Shown: positions 1 to 7,876 of the stretch, piece after piece | Numbering within the stretch: the first letter of the stretch is position 1 | Layout: every line of letters starts with the position of its first letter | DNA from: Campylobacter sp. 19-13652 | GTDB lineage: Bacteria > Campylobacterota > Campylobacteria > Campylobacterales > Campylobacteraceae | Length of the DNA: 64,000 bases | Reading direction: 5' to 3' | NCBI RefSeq assembly: GCF_019702925.1 | Contig: NZ_AP024713.1 | Location: 1,550,001-1,614,000, forward strand | Notes under the pieces: generated by a model | Databases searched by the model: none | What the model was told of the DNA's origin: nothing | What the model saw: the letters and a program-made list of their open reading frames with translations, nothing else | Translations under genes and position numbers: made by a program

Positions 1-1
1 T

Positions 2-103
2 GCATATGAGTATCTTGGCGACGATTTTAAGGGCACGCAAAATAAACCCACCAAAATCGTGCCGACATCGTTTGCAACGCCCCATAATGCCAAAAGCTAC
101 TGA
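2..103 (+). CDS. C-terminal fragment of an unrecognised protein (5' end outside window)
   Basis: An open frame enters from the left edge and ends at a TGA at 101-103, giving 33 residues that include YLGDDFKGTQNKPTK and end in PHNAKSY. I do not recognise the family. Codon choice resembles the neighbouring genes, so it is probably the tail of a real gene, but the piece is short and the call is tentative. A diverged copy of the window's dispersed repeat begins at the stop codon. Confidence 0.4.
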   Translation, partial: AYEYLGDDFKGTQNKPTKIVPTSFATPHNAKSY

Positions 104-170
104 CACGAATTAGTGGCGTTGCGCTTGTCGCAGTATGCTTAAGGGTAGTACTTTTACAAAACAGAACCAT
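103..170 (-). repeat. Dispersed repeat family A, copy 1 (partial)
   Basis: Read on the minus strand this stretch contains cgccactaattcgtgtcag followed by tagctttt, matching the copies near 2.9, 17.2, 52.1 and 59.5 kb by eye. It fills the gap between the leftmost gene fragment and rdgB. It is one of the more diverged copies. Confidence 0.5.
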
Positions 171-187
171 TTTTTAAAGGCAAAATA

Positions 188-787
188 ATGAAAATAGTAC
201 TAGCGACCTCAAATAACGGCAAGGTAAGGGAACTTTCGCAAATGCTTAGTGGCTTTAGCGTGCTGGGGCTTAGCGACGTCTGCGAGCCTTTTGAGATAGT
301 CGAGGATGGCGATAGCTTTGCGGCAAATGCCCTTATTAAATCACGCGCAGTTTATGAAAAGATAAAAGGCTTAGGTGATGACTTTGTTGCACTTTCTGAT
401 GATAGTGGCATTAGTGTTGATGTCCTAGGCGGTGCACCTGGCATTCACTCAGCACGCTATGCAGACGGCACCGAGGAGGGCAATCGCGCGGCTCTTAGAC
501 GCGCTATTATTGACGCTGGGGTCGATAGCTCAGGCGCGCACTATACAGCCTGTATCTCCGTAGTTTGTGCTCTTGGTGAGTACTATACGCATGGTTTTAT
601 GCACGGTAGGGCTTTTAGCTTTGAGCGTGGTAGTGGTGGTTTTGGCTATGATGCTATGTTTATCCCAGAGGGATTTAGTGAGACTTTGGCCGAGCTATCT
701 CCTAGTATTAAAGAGCGCTTAAGTCATCGCAGTAAAGCTATCTATTCAATGCTTCCTGTGCTTAAAATGCTCTCCAAAAAGCTTTAA
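188..787 (+). CDS. rdgB: Non-canonical purine NTP pyrophosphatase (RdgB/HAM1 family)
   Basis: Hydrolyses dITP, XTP and related deaminated purine triphosphates to monophosphates in the cytoplasm, keeping them out of DNA and RNA. The 199 residues are the usual length. The N-terminal SNNGKVREL is the family's substrate-binding start, followed by DDSGISVDVLGGAPGIHSAR (about residues 75-95) and a C-terminal block GGFGYDAMFIPEG plus ELSPSIKERLSHR. The ATG at 188 has AAAGG seven bases upstream. It stands alone: repeat sequence lies upstream and a 449-base gap precedes the flagellin gene. Family identity is secure; substrate range is by homology. Confidence 0.95.
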   Translation: MKIVLATSNNGKVRELSQMLSGFSVLGLSDVCEPFEIVEDGDSFAANALIKSRAVYEKIKGLGDDFVALSDDSGISVDVLGGAPGIHSARYADGTEEGNRAALRRAIIDAGVDSSGAHYTACISVVCALGEYYTHGFMHGRAFSFERGSGGFGYDAMFIPEGFSETLAELSPSIKERLSHRSKAIYSMLPVLKMLSKKL

Positions 788-1115
788 ATTTATTTTGCCT
801 ACTAGCCCAGAATACTTTTAAATTTGTATATCAAAGCTGTATAATTGCGCCACATTATTTATTTTAGTGGCACTTGTAAGAAAGGACTTGGCTTAAGTGC
901 AGGCTGGCTTTTGCTAACCCACTAAAGATTTACCCACTTATTAAGTGTCATATCTTAAACTATATCGATAAAAGCTTTAAATAATGGATATAATCACTTT
1001 ATTTTTCTTCATTTTCATCACCACCTTTTTAAGATATGATTACAAAATCCGAAAGAGATTAACGCCTTTTTTGATGCAACCTTGACACAATTATAATTAT
1101 ACCTGCAAAATCTTA

Positions 1116-1125
1116 CCCCCCCCCC
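1116..1125. repeat. C10 homopolymer tract upstream of flagellin promoter
   Basis: Ten consecutive C in otherwise A/T-rich DNA, ending about 33 bases before the -35 element of the flagellin promoter. In Campylobacter, tracts of this length commonly vary by slippage; here the tract is intergenic, so any effect would be on transcription. Confidence 0.9.
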
Positions 1126-1158
1126 ATTTAAAAAAATAAAATTTTTTCAAAAAAAGTG

Positions 1159-1186
1159 TAAAGTTTTTTAAAAATCAGCCGATATA
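1159..1186 (+). promoter_or_regulatory. Sigma28 (FliA)-type promoter of the flagellin gene
   Basis: TAAAG at 1159-1163 and GCCGATAT at 1178-1185 with 14 bases between match the sigma28 pattern known for Campylobacter flagellins. A leader of about 45 bases follows, with AAAGGA at 1225-1230 as ribosome binding site for the ATG at 1237. Confidence 0.8.
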
Positions 1187-1236
1187 GCTTTTAACAATCA
1201 AGGAATGATTGAAATTACAAACATAAAGGATTTAAA

Positions 1237-2745
1237 ATGAGTTTCCGAATTAACACTAACATCAATGCGATGAATTCACACGCTAACGCTGTAGGCAACA
1301 ACAGAGACATTCAGCTTTCTCTTGGTCGCCTTAGCTCAGGTCTTAGAATTTCAACCGCAGCCGATGACGCTTCAGGTCTAGCTATCTCAGACAGCCTACG
1401 CGCTCAGTCAAGCACACTAGGTCAAGCAATATCAAACGGAAATGACGCTATCGGTATCATTCAAGTAGCCGATAAAGCTATGGACGAGCAGCTAAAGATT
1501 CTTGAAACCATCAAAGTAAAAGCTACTCAATCAGCTCAAGATGGTCAAACAACCGAGTCTCGCCGCGCTCTACAAGCCGACATCGTTCGCCTTATGGAGG
1601 AGCTTGATAATATCGCTAACACTACAAGCTTCAACGGTCAGCAACTACTAAATGGTACGTTTTCAAACAAAGAGTTCCAAATCGGTGCTTACTCAAACCA
1701 AACAGTAAAAGCTAGTATTGGTGCTACAAGCTCTGATAAAATCGGTCTTACTCGCTTTGAAAGCTCAAGGCTGTTAACAGCTATGAATGCAAACGTGCAG
1801 TTAAAATTCCTATCAGTTGATGGCGTAAACGACGTAAACGTTGCTGGTGCTACTATTTCTACTGGCTTAGGTCACGGTCTAGGTGCACTTGTAGAAAACA
1901 TCAACAAAGTAAGCGATAAAACTGGCGTACGTGCAAGCTATGATGTTACTTGGATAAGCGACAAAACCATTGCTGGTGGTACTATTAAATCTCTTACAAT
2001 AAACGGTGTAAAAATCGGTGAGCTAGTAGTACAAAAAGACGACGCAAACGGTGCTTTAGTAAATGCTATAAACGCTGTAAAAGATCAAACTGGTGTAGCA
2101 GCTAGCGTTGATACTGAAGGCAGAATGGTGCTAACTAGCCGTGATGGTCGCGCTATACAAATAACTGGTACAGATATATCAAAAGGTCTAGGTGGCAAAG
2201 GTGTAGCTGCTGCTGGTAGCTCGCTAACAGCAGGCTTTATAGGTCGTCTAAACCTAGTGCGCCTTGATGGTCGTGATATAAAACTAGGTGGCACCAACTT
2301 AATAGGCTTAAGCAAGGCTTTCACAGCTGCTGGTGGCGCTCAAGAGTCTGTATCACTACGTGATGTACGTGGTCAGATAGATAAAGACAGAGCTACTGCT
2401 ATGGGCTTTCAGCGTATGAGCAAAAACATGAGCTCAAACCAAGCTGCTGGCGTAATGACACTACGTGGTGCTATGGCGGTAATGGATATAGCTGAGAGTG
2501 CACAAAAGACACTTGACTTAATCCGCTCTGACCTTGGTTCTGTACAAAATCAGCTTGTAGCTACTGTGTCAAACATCACTGTAACTCAAGTAAACGTAAA
2601 ATCAGCTGAGAGCCAAATCCGTGACGTTGATTTTGCTGCTGAGAGCGCAAACTTCTCTAAGCGTAACATCCTAGCTCAATCAGGAAGCTATGCGATGAGC
2701 CAAGCTAACGCTGTACAACAAAACGTACTAAAACTACTTCAGTAG
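1237..2745 (+). CDS. flaA: Flagellin (flagellar filament subunit)
   Basis: Structural subunit of the polar filament, exported through the flagellar type III apparatus. The 502 residues show conserved D0/D1 helices at both ends: N-terminal [18 protein letters not shown] and [12 protein letters not shown] (about 30-41), and a C-terminal block ending [13 protein letters not shown]. The middle (about 180-390) is variable and holds two loosely similar segments around KTGVRASYD and QTGVAASVD, resembling flagellin insert motifs. It is preceded by a sigma28-type promoter and followed by a strong terminator, so it is monocistronic. Only one flagellin copy is in the window; whether it corresponds to flaA or flaB elsewhere cannot be decided, though the sigma28 promoter favours flaA. 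The Maf-like gene nearby fits flagellin glycosylation. Confidence 0.95.
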   Translation: MSFRINTNINAMNSHANAVGNNRDIQLSLGRLSSGLRISTAADDASGLAISDSLRAQSSTLGQAISNGNDAIGIIQVADKAMDEQLKILETIKVKATQSAQDGQTTESRRALQADIVRLMEELDNIANTTSFNGQQLLNGTFSNKEFQIGAYSNQTVKASIGATSSDKIGLTRFESSRLLTAMNANVQLKFLSVDGVNDVNVAGATISTGLGHGLGALVENINKVSDKTGVRASYDVTWISDKTIAGGTIKSLTINGVKIGELVVQKDDANGALVNAINAVKDQTGVAASVDTEGRMVLTSRDGRAIQITGTDISKGLGGKGVAAAGSSLTAGFIGRLNLVRLDGRDIKLGGTNLIGLSKAFTAAGGAQESVSLRDVRGQIDKDRATAMGFQRMSKNMSSNQAAGVMTLRGAMAVMDIAESAQKTLDLIRSDLGSVQNQLVATVSNITVTQVNVKSAESQIRDVDFAAESANFSKRNILAQSGSYAMSQANAVQQNVLKLLQ

Positions 2746-2768
2746 TTTAACTTAGCGCTCATCTTACA

Positions 2769-2816
2769 AGCTAGCCTTTGGGCTGGCTTTAGCCCCCTTT
2801 TATGGGGGCTTTTTAA
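2769..2816 (+). terminator. Rho-independent terminator of flagellin gene
   Basis: The stem agccccc (2791-2797) pairs with gggggct (2804-2810) and a T run follows. A second smaller hairpin (agctagcc/ggctggct) precedes it. It lies 46 bases after the flagellin stop codon. Confidence 0.9.
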
Positions 2817-2910
2817 ATTTAATGATAGTACTTATGTGAGTAATGCTGCTACGCAAATATCATGAATTAAAAAATCCACATTAGGATTAAAGCTATTAGT
2901 TTTTTTAAAT

Positions 2911-3055
2911 TTTAATTACAAAATTTAAGCCACTTTACAAGCTTAGCACTACTAATTTGTGTTAGAAACCTGGGTATTACCGTCATTACTTTACAATGTT
3001 GGCACTTTTTGATACTTTACAAAGCATGACATAAAAATCTGTGAAACGTCCTTAG
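2911..3055 (+). repeat. Dispersed repeat family A, copy 2 (near full length)
   Basis: Starts ttttaattacaaaatttaag and runs through aatgttggcac and cataaaaatctgtg. It aligns by eye along about 130 bases with the copies at 17.2 kb and, in reverse complement, at 59.5 kb. No ORF runs through it, and no terminal inverted repeat or target duplication is obvious. Confidence 0.75.
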
Positions 3056-3250
3056 GACGCAGTTTTCCTTGCTAGGCCACTGCTAAAGTCGACATAGCTA
3101 ATTTTCTATGCTACTTTGTCTTTTTAGTCCATTTAACCTAGGCGCAGTAAGACAAAATAACATTACCAAACATATCGAGCAACTATAAGTATTGCCCTTT
3201 AAATTTAAAAGCTCTATTTTAAAAAGCAATGCTTTTGCACATTATGAAAA

Positions 3251-3292
3251 TCTAGTATCACAAATTCGTGCAAGTAGCTTTTAATATTACTG
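3251..3292 (+). repeat. Dispersed repeat family A, copy 3 (partial)
   Basis: Contains aaattcgtgcaagtagc followed by ttttaatattactg. The 14-base run gcttttaatattac is shared exactly with the copy at 17.2 kb. Only the central part of the repeat is present. Confidence 0.55.
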
Positions 3293-3475
3293 ATGCCACA
3301 AAGCAATATCTGCACGATTGATAGCTTACGCCAGACACAGCTAAGCAAGCCTATTTTTACTATGAGTGATAGATGTGTATTTATACACAAAATGAGATTA
3401 TTTTTAAAATTTATAAAGTAATAATGCATATAGGGGGTGGGTAAGTTTAATAAAATTTGTGAAAAATAAAAAAAA

Positions 3476-3484
3476 GGGGGGGGG
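3476..3484. repeat. G9 homopolymer tract
   Basis: Nine G directly after a run of A, about 50 bases beyond the 3' end of the Maf-like gene and abutting an inverted repeat. It is intergenic. Confidence 0.9.
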
Positions 3485-3506
3485 TTTAAATTTAAAAATT
3501 TAAACC
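3483..3506 (-). terminator. Inverted repeat downstream of Maf-like gene, probable terminator
   Basis: The 11-base arms ggtttaaattt and aaatttaaacc are separated by two bases, 27 bases after the stop codon of the minus-strand gene. The stem is A/T-rich and no clear T run follows, so termination strength is uncertain. Confidence 0.5.
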
Positions 3507-3532
3507 AAAGACATCAGGAATACCAAAAAATC

Positions 3533-5554
3533 CTAAAGTACGCCGTATTTTTGCACTGCGCTGTCTAATATACCACGCACTTTCATAGCACGTTTTAGAT
3601 TTTGCGACGCTTTTACAGTCGTTTCAATGTCTGCATTTAGCCCGCCAGCTATGCTAAAGAGCCAGTATTTATGCACGATGACCCACTCGAGCAATTTGTC
3701 CGTTTTCTCCTCTGCGGTGTCGCTTGGCGCGAGAGCTATTTTGGCAAGCTCAAGCTCTTGGTAAAAAATAGAAATTTGTACGATATTTTCTATATATTTT
3801 CGTAAGCTATCTTTAATAACCATAGCTTTGACTTTGTCTATTTTTTTGGATATGGTCAGGAGCTTGCTAAAGTGCTTTACGCTGACTTTACCCTGCTCTT
3901 TTAGGGCTATCATCTCATCTATGTGCGGTGCGACGTCTAGGAAAATATCCTCTATGCGTTGCTTCACTACCCTTTGTGTGGCTACTTTTTTTTGTATGCG
4001 TTTATAAGCTTGCATGAGGTATTTTTCCACATCGCTCTGTTTTAGCCTATTTATGTCTGGGAGTCTTTTGGGTTTTAGCCCATGTGTTAGCTCCTCTATA
4101 GTCTCTAAAAACGGCTTTTCTATTGCTCCATTTATCCTAGCTCCGCCCTCGGTGCAGTTATAAGTCGTTATGCCATCTTTTTTGGAATTTTCTATGTCTG
4201 CTTCGTATTGATTTTTAAATTTTTCCCACACGTAAGTAGTACGCACCTCGCCCTCGCCACCATAAGCTACAGTATAAAGATACTCATCAGCCTGAGCAAA
4301 CGCATGCCCTGTAGCGTGACTTTTGCCATCTGGGGCATAGGCTAGGTCTTGTCCGATTAGGATTATATTTTTATGCCCTAGGACGTAGGCTAGCTGGAAG
4401 GCTTGATTTGCCGTTGAATGCCCTATCCCCAGATATCCAAAACGGCTCATATCTAGCATTAGCTCCTCGGTTTGTGGGCGCATAGTTAGAGTTAGGCGGC
4501 GGTTTTTTAAATTTTTCACAGTCTGCTTGTGAGTAACTGAAGCAACAATAAAATACGCATCAGCGTCTATACTTTTATGAAGCGGCTTAAAAAAAGTAGA
4601 AGTCGCCTCAACACGCTCTATAGATGTAACATAATCAGGCTTTATGCCGTGCTTAGCCAAAATCGGCAAAGACGCATCAAGGCTAATAACACTAACATAT
4701 GGGGCATATTTTTTAAGCGTATCTAGCTGCTTATCTAAGCTTGGCCCAGTCGCTACTATAATGGCAGTATCCATTAGCTTATGGCGCTTTTTGATTAGGT
4801 CTCTGTATGGATAGCCCTCTAGCATAGCAGGGATATTTTCAGTGTGCTGCCTAGTGCCTAAAAGCACGTCGTCTATACTGTTGCCGTGTCCGACAACCAT
4901 CTGAGCTATGGCTGTCGTGAAGTCTTTGTTTATGCGTTTATAATCATCTGCAAAATTATCATAAAAATCGGTATGAATATGAAGCTCATAAGTCCTAGCA
5001 AATATCGTATATTCAGTCTTTGAAACTAGATGATAAAGCTGTGCGTAGGTCGTAAACTTAGAAGCAAATAATACTAAACGCTCATTAATTAGCTCCTCAT
5101 ACAAATCAATAAAATGTAACACAATATAAATTATCTCTATATTTGGCTCCACTACGACTATACGCTCATGGGTTTTATTATGCAAAAGCCCCTTATAAAG
5201 CACACCGTTTCCTAGCCCATAAAAATACATCACAGGGTAGCGCTTGTACTTATCCTCTATGCTTTTTAAAAGCTCCTCGACTTCAGATACTGCGTTGCTG
5301 TATATGCTAAGCCCACTTTTTTTATCAACTATATTTATATCGATAGGGTCATCGCCCAGTCTAACATCAAAATACCCCTGAGAGCTCATACCAAAAAGCT
5401 TTGCAGCTAGAATTTCATCTTGCTGAAAAAGCGCCTTTAAATTATTCATAAAACGCTTTTTCCTTGGATCATTGATGTGCTTTATATTGTGGCTACTTTG
5501 TGCAGCTAATATATTTAATTCTTTTGTAATTTTGTTATAGTCTGTGTTTTTCAT
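3533..5554 (-). CDS. Motility accessory factor (Maf/DUF115 family)
   Basis: Maf proteins are linked to flagellin glycosylation with nonulosonic acids and are needed for motility in Campylobacter and Helicobacter. The 673-residue protein has the DUF115 (6-hydroxymethylpterin pyrophosphokinase-like) core in its middle: AIIVATGPSLDKQLDTLKKY, then SVISLDASLPILAKHGIKPD, the typical nucleotide-sugar-binding-like fold of the family. I place the start at complement 5552-5554 (MKNTDYNK) because AGGGA lies just upstream; an in-frame ATG 15 codons earlier lacks a good site. It sits 3' to 3' with the flagellin gene and downstream of marC. The exact transferase activity is unproven for the family. Confidence 0.85.
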   Translation of the reverse strand: MKNTDYNKITKELNILAAQSSHNIKHINDPRKKRFMNNLKALFQQDEILAAKLFGMSSQGYFDVRLGDDPIDINIVDKKSGLSIYSNAVSEVEELLKSIEDKYKRYPVMYFYGLGNGVLYKGLLHNKTHERIVVVEPNIEIIYIVLHFIDLYEELINERLVLFASKFTTYAQLYHLVSKTEYTIFARTYELHIHTDFYDNFADDYKRINKDFTTAIAQMVVGHGNSIDDVLLGTRQHTENIPAMLEGYPYRDLIKKRHKLMDTAIIVATGPSLDKQLDTLKKYAPYVSVISLDASLPILAKHGIKPDYVTSIERVEATSTFFKPLHKSIDADAYFIVASVTHKQTVKNLKNRRLTLTMRPQTEELMLDMSRFGYLGIGHSTANQAFQLAYVLGHKNIILIGQDLAYAPDGKSHATGHAFAQADEYLYTVAYGGEGEVRTTYVWEKFKNQYEADIENSKKDGITTYNCTEGGARINGAIEKPFLETIEELTHGLKPKRLPDINRLKQSDVEKYLMQAYKRIQKKVATQRVVKQRIEDIFLDVAPHIDEMIALKEQGKVSVKHFSKLLTISKKIDKVKAMVIKDSLRKYIENIVQISIFYQELELAKIALAPSDTAEEKTDKLLEWVIVHKYWLFSIAGGLNADIETTVKASQNLKRAMKVRGILDSAVQKYGVL

Positions 5555-5614
5555 ATGCGTTCCCTGCATTAAATTTAAACTTGCTAAAGCAAATTCCATT
5601 CCCTATTATAAAGA

Positions 5615-6226
5615 CTACGAAATACTAAACGCTCCTTTTATGCCAGCTATAACCATCTGTACGCCTATAACAGCTAGGATTAAGCCCATCATGCGAGTTA
5701 TGACACCCATTACGCTCTTGCCTATTATTGCAGTAAGCTGTTTAGCGCATCTAAAAAGTGCGTACGTAATAAGACAAAGCAGTCCAAAAGAGGCAATAGT
5801 GCTAATTGCCGCACTAAATCCAGAGCTTGATAAATTTATAGCCGTAGCTATCGTACCAGGCCCTGCCAAAAGTGGCGTACCGAGCGGAGAAATAGCCACA
5901 TCGGTAACGTCGCTAGCACTAGCCTGTACGCCTTTATTTACTGGAGAGTGGTTGCCATTTAGCATATGAAAGCCTATCATAAACACCAAAAGTCCACCAG
6001 CTATGCGAAGTGCGTCTATGGTGATACCAAACATAGTAAAAATATAACCCCCTGCAAGGGAGAAAATGCAGACTATGATAAAGGCTATGGTTAGCCCCTT
6101 TTTGCCTATCGATTTTGCCGTTATCTCATCATCAGCTGAGGTAAGAGACATGTAAACAGGTAGACTTGAGACTGGGTTCATAATAGCAAAAAAGGCCATA
6201 AAAGATAGGAAAAAGTGAGATAACAT
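5615..6226 (-). CDS. MarC-family integral membrane protein
   Basis: A 203-residue inner-membrane protein with about six hydrophobic segments and the family sequences AIMNPVSSLPVYMSLT near the N-terminus and SPLGTPLLAGPGTIATAI near residue 115. MarC proteins have no settled transport function; the old link to antibiotic resistance was not upheld. It starts 15 bases after the stop of fdhC on the same strand, so read-through from the formate dehydrogenase operon is likely, and the Maf-like gene follows about 60 bases later. Confidence 0.88.
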   Translation of the reverse strand: MLSHFFLSFMAFFAIMNPVSSLPVYMSLTSADDEITAKSIGKKGLTIAFIIVCIFSLAGGYIFTMFGITIDALRIAGGLLVFMIGFHMLNGNHSPVNKGVQASASDVTDVAISPLGTPLLAGPGTIATAINLSSSGFSAAISTIASFGLLCLITYALFRCAKQLTAIIGKSVMGVITRMMGLILAVIGVQMVIAGIKGAFSIS

Positions 6227-6241
6227 GCTTGCCCTTTAAAT

Positions 6242-7180
6242 TTAATGCCCCTTATTCTCAGTAGGAGAGTATGGCTCTATCTTGCCCTCTTTTAAAAGCT
6301 CCTCATACCAGTAATGGTGCAGGTAATAAACCTCCTCCTCCTCTTTATAGCCGCTTATCATCGAGTGTATCGCGCCTTTAATAGCAATGGCTGACATATA
6401 AATATGCACTAAGAAAAATATAGCACAAACCACACCAAGGCTACTATGCACTATAGCGCTTAGCCTTAATAAATTTATCTGACTCATATCAAGACCAGCA
6501 CTAACCACGCCAAAATCTAAAAAGTACATGGCAGCACCCGTGGCTATCATCACAAGCCCTCCTGGTATGGCTATCCAGTACCACATTTTCTGTCCTGCGT
6601 TAAATTTACCAGCTGGGACTGTGGCTTTTTTCTTGCTTAAATAGCCGCCGACTATGATAAGCCACTTTATATCATAAATTCGTGGAAGCATCCTGTAAAA
6701 CCAAGAAAAAAGCAGAGGCAAAACAGCGACGGCAAATATTATTGTCGCAAGTCCGTGCATATTCTTAGCCCCCCTTATAAACGCACCTCCGCCTAGCACA
6801 TCTCCCCAAAGCATCATCACTCCAGTTGGCACTAGCACTATCCAAGAAATCGCAGCCAAAGCATGCGCCACACGCACGATTAGGCTAAATGCGAATATTT
6901 TCTTTCCATCATGGCTAAAATGCTTCGGCCCTACAAGCAGGTAATGAAGTACAAAAGCACCCACTACAAGCATGGCTATACTAAGCACGCCGTAGCTAAA
7001 AATTCTCTCGCCTTGTAGTTTGGTAAAAAGCTCTCCAAGTCCTGGGTTTTGCCCCCAAGTGGTAATATTTTCCACTCTTTGAGCTGCCCAAATCGCACTA
7101 TCATACTGATTAGTACCAGCAGGCTGTTCTATGCCAAAAGCAGACATCAGGGTAGCTGCTAGCAATACTAAAAATTTCAT
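6242..7180 (-). CDS. fdhC: Formate dehydrogenase cytochrome b subunit
   Basis: Membrane subunit of the periplasm-facing formate dehydrogenase; it carries two b hemes and passes electrons from the FeS subunit to the menaquinone pool. The 312 residues begin with a signal-like segment (MKFLVLLAATLMSAFG), a short periplasmic part, then four to five membrane segments containing heme-ligand histidines (RVAHALAAISWI, NMHGLATI, IVHSSLGVVCAIFFLVHIYM). The C-terminal tail is charged. It is last in the fdh operon and is separated from fdhB by 120 bases that hold a hairpin. Confidence 0.92.
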   Translation of the reverse strand: MKFLVLLAATLMSAFGIEQPAGTNQYDSAIWAAQRVENITTWGQNPGLGELFTKLQGERIFSYGVLSIAMLVVGAFVLHYLLVGPKHFSHDGKKIFAFSLIVRVAHALAAISWIVLVPTGVMMLWGDVLGGGAFIRGAKNMHGLATIIFAVAVLPLLFSWFYRMLPRIYDIKWLIIVGGYLSKKKATVPAGKFNAGQKMWYWIAIPGGLVMIATGAAMYFLDFGVVSAGLDMSQINLLRLSAIVHSSLGVVCAIFFLVHIYMSAIAIKGAIHSMISGYKEEEEVYYLHHYWYEELLKEGKIEPYSPTENKGH

Positions 7181-7267
7181 TCATTTTTCCTTATGCTTTT
7201 ATCCGCCCTTGCTAGCATAGTCAAAGGCTACTATAATATAGCGCTTGAGTTTGCTAGAAAAGGGCAA

Positions 7268-7286
7268 AGTGGGCAAAACGCCCACT
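7268..7286 (-). promoter_or_regulatory. Hairpin between fdhB and fdhC
   Basis: Perfect 7-base arms agtgggc and gcccact flank a 5-base loop, 14 bases after the fdhB stop codon. No long T run follows on the minus strand, so it may stabilise the upstream mRNA or partly attenuate fdhC rather than end transcription. Confidence 0.6.
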
Positions 7287-7300
7287 AAAATAAGCAGGCA

Positions 7301-7876
7301 TTATAGCCCTACATCGCCCTTTCTAATAGCGGCATTGCGTCCTAGCACGCGCTTGCGGTAGACATTGCTTACCTCATCTGCGTCACCGACAAGCAAGGCA
7401 TTGCTAGAACAAACCGCAGCGCACATAGGCACTTTGCCCTCTGCTATGCGATTTTGTCCGTATAGTTCGCGCTCCTGTGGACTATTTGTAGGCTCTGGAC
7501 CACCAGCGCACATAGTGCATTTATCCATCTCGCCCTTAATACCAAAAGCCCCATCTCGTGGGAATTGTGGCGCGCCAAAAGGACAAGCGTACAAGCAGTA
7601 TCCGCAGCCTATACACTTAGCCTTATCATGAAGCACAATGCCGTCCGCTCGGATATAAAAGCACTTTACAGGACAGACTTGCTCGCAAGGAGCGTCGGTA
7701 CAGTGCTGACAGGCGAGCGTTGTGCTTACCTCTTTGCCGACTATACCGTCATTTAAAGTGATGACTTTACGGCGATGAGTGCCGACTGGAAGCTCATGGG
7801 CGCTCGAGCAGGCTACCTGACAAGCAAAACAGCTCGTGCAGCGATTTGTATCTACGAAAAATTTCATTCTAGCCAT
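7301..7876 (-). CDS. fdhB: Formate dehydrogenase iron-sulfur subunit
   Basis: Carries four [4Fe-4S] clusters that link the FdhA active site to the cytochrome b subunit. The 191 residues contain the expected cysteine groups: CTSCFACQVAC (about 13-23), CQHCTDAPCEQVCPVKC (about 56-72), CIGCGYCLYACPFG (about 88-101) and CTMCAG with a late MCAAVC. The start codon overlaps the fdhA stop by one base (taATG), so translation is coupled. It has no signal peptide of its own; by family precedent it is exported as a hitchhiker with Tat-directed FdhA. Confidence 0.95.
   Translation of the reverse strand: MARMKFFVDTNRCTSCFACQVACSSAHELPVGTHRRKVITLNDGIVGKEVSTTLACQHCTDAPCEQVCPVKCFYIRADGIVLHDKAKCIGCGYCLYACPFGAPQFPRDGAFGIKGEMDKCTMCAGGPEPTNSPQERELYGQNRIAEGKVPMCAAVCSSNALLVGDADEVSNVYRKRVLGRNAAIRKGDVGL

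Larger units (their letters stand above)
788..1236. other. Gap between rdgB and flagellin gene
   Basis: No convincing gene. A possible -10 (tataat) lies near 840, just after rdgB, with a CCAC/GTGG inverted repeat following at about 850-872, so a small transcript is possible but unsupported. The right third holds a C10 tract, an A/T-rich stretch and the sigma28-type flagellin promoter. Confidence 0.5.
2746..3532. other. Gap between flagellin and Maf-like gene
   Basis: No supportable gene in 787 bases. It holds the flagellin terminator, two copies of repeat family A (about 2911-3055 and 3251-3292), a G9 tract at 3476-3484 and a perfect inverted repeat at 3483-3506 downstream of the convergent Maf-like gene. 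Confidence 0.7.

Noticed and set aside
890-915. Sigma54 promoter (ttggcttaagtgcag) upstream of the flagellin gene
   Set aside because: The GG and GC elements are not at the required 10-base spacing, and a better sigma28 promoter lies next to the gene.
3214-3429. 71-codon minus-strand ORF downstream of flagellin
   Set aside because: It runs through a copy of repeat family A and has no ribosome binding site or protein-like pattern.
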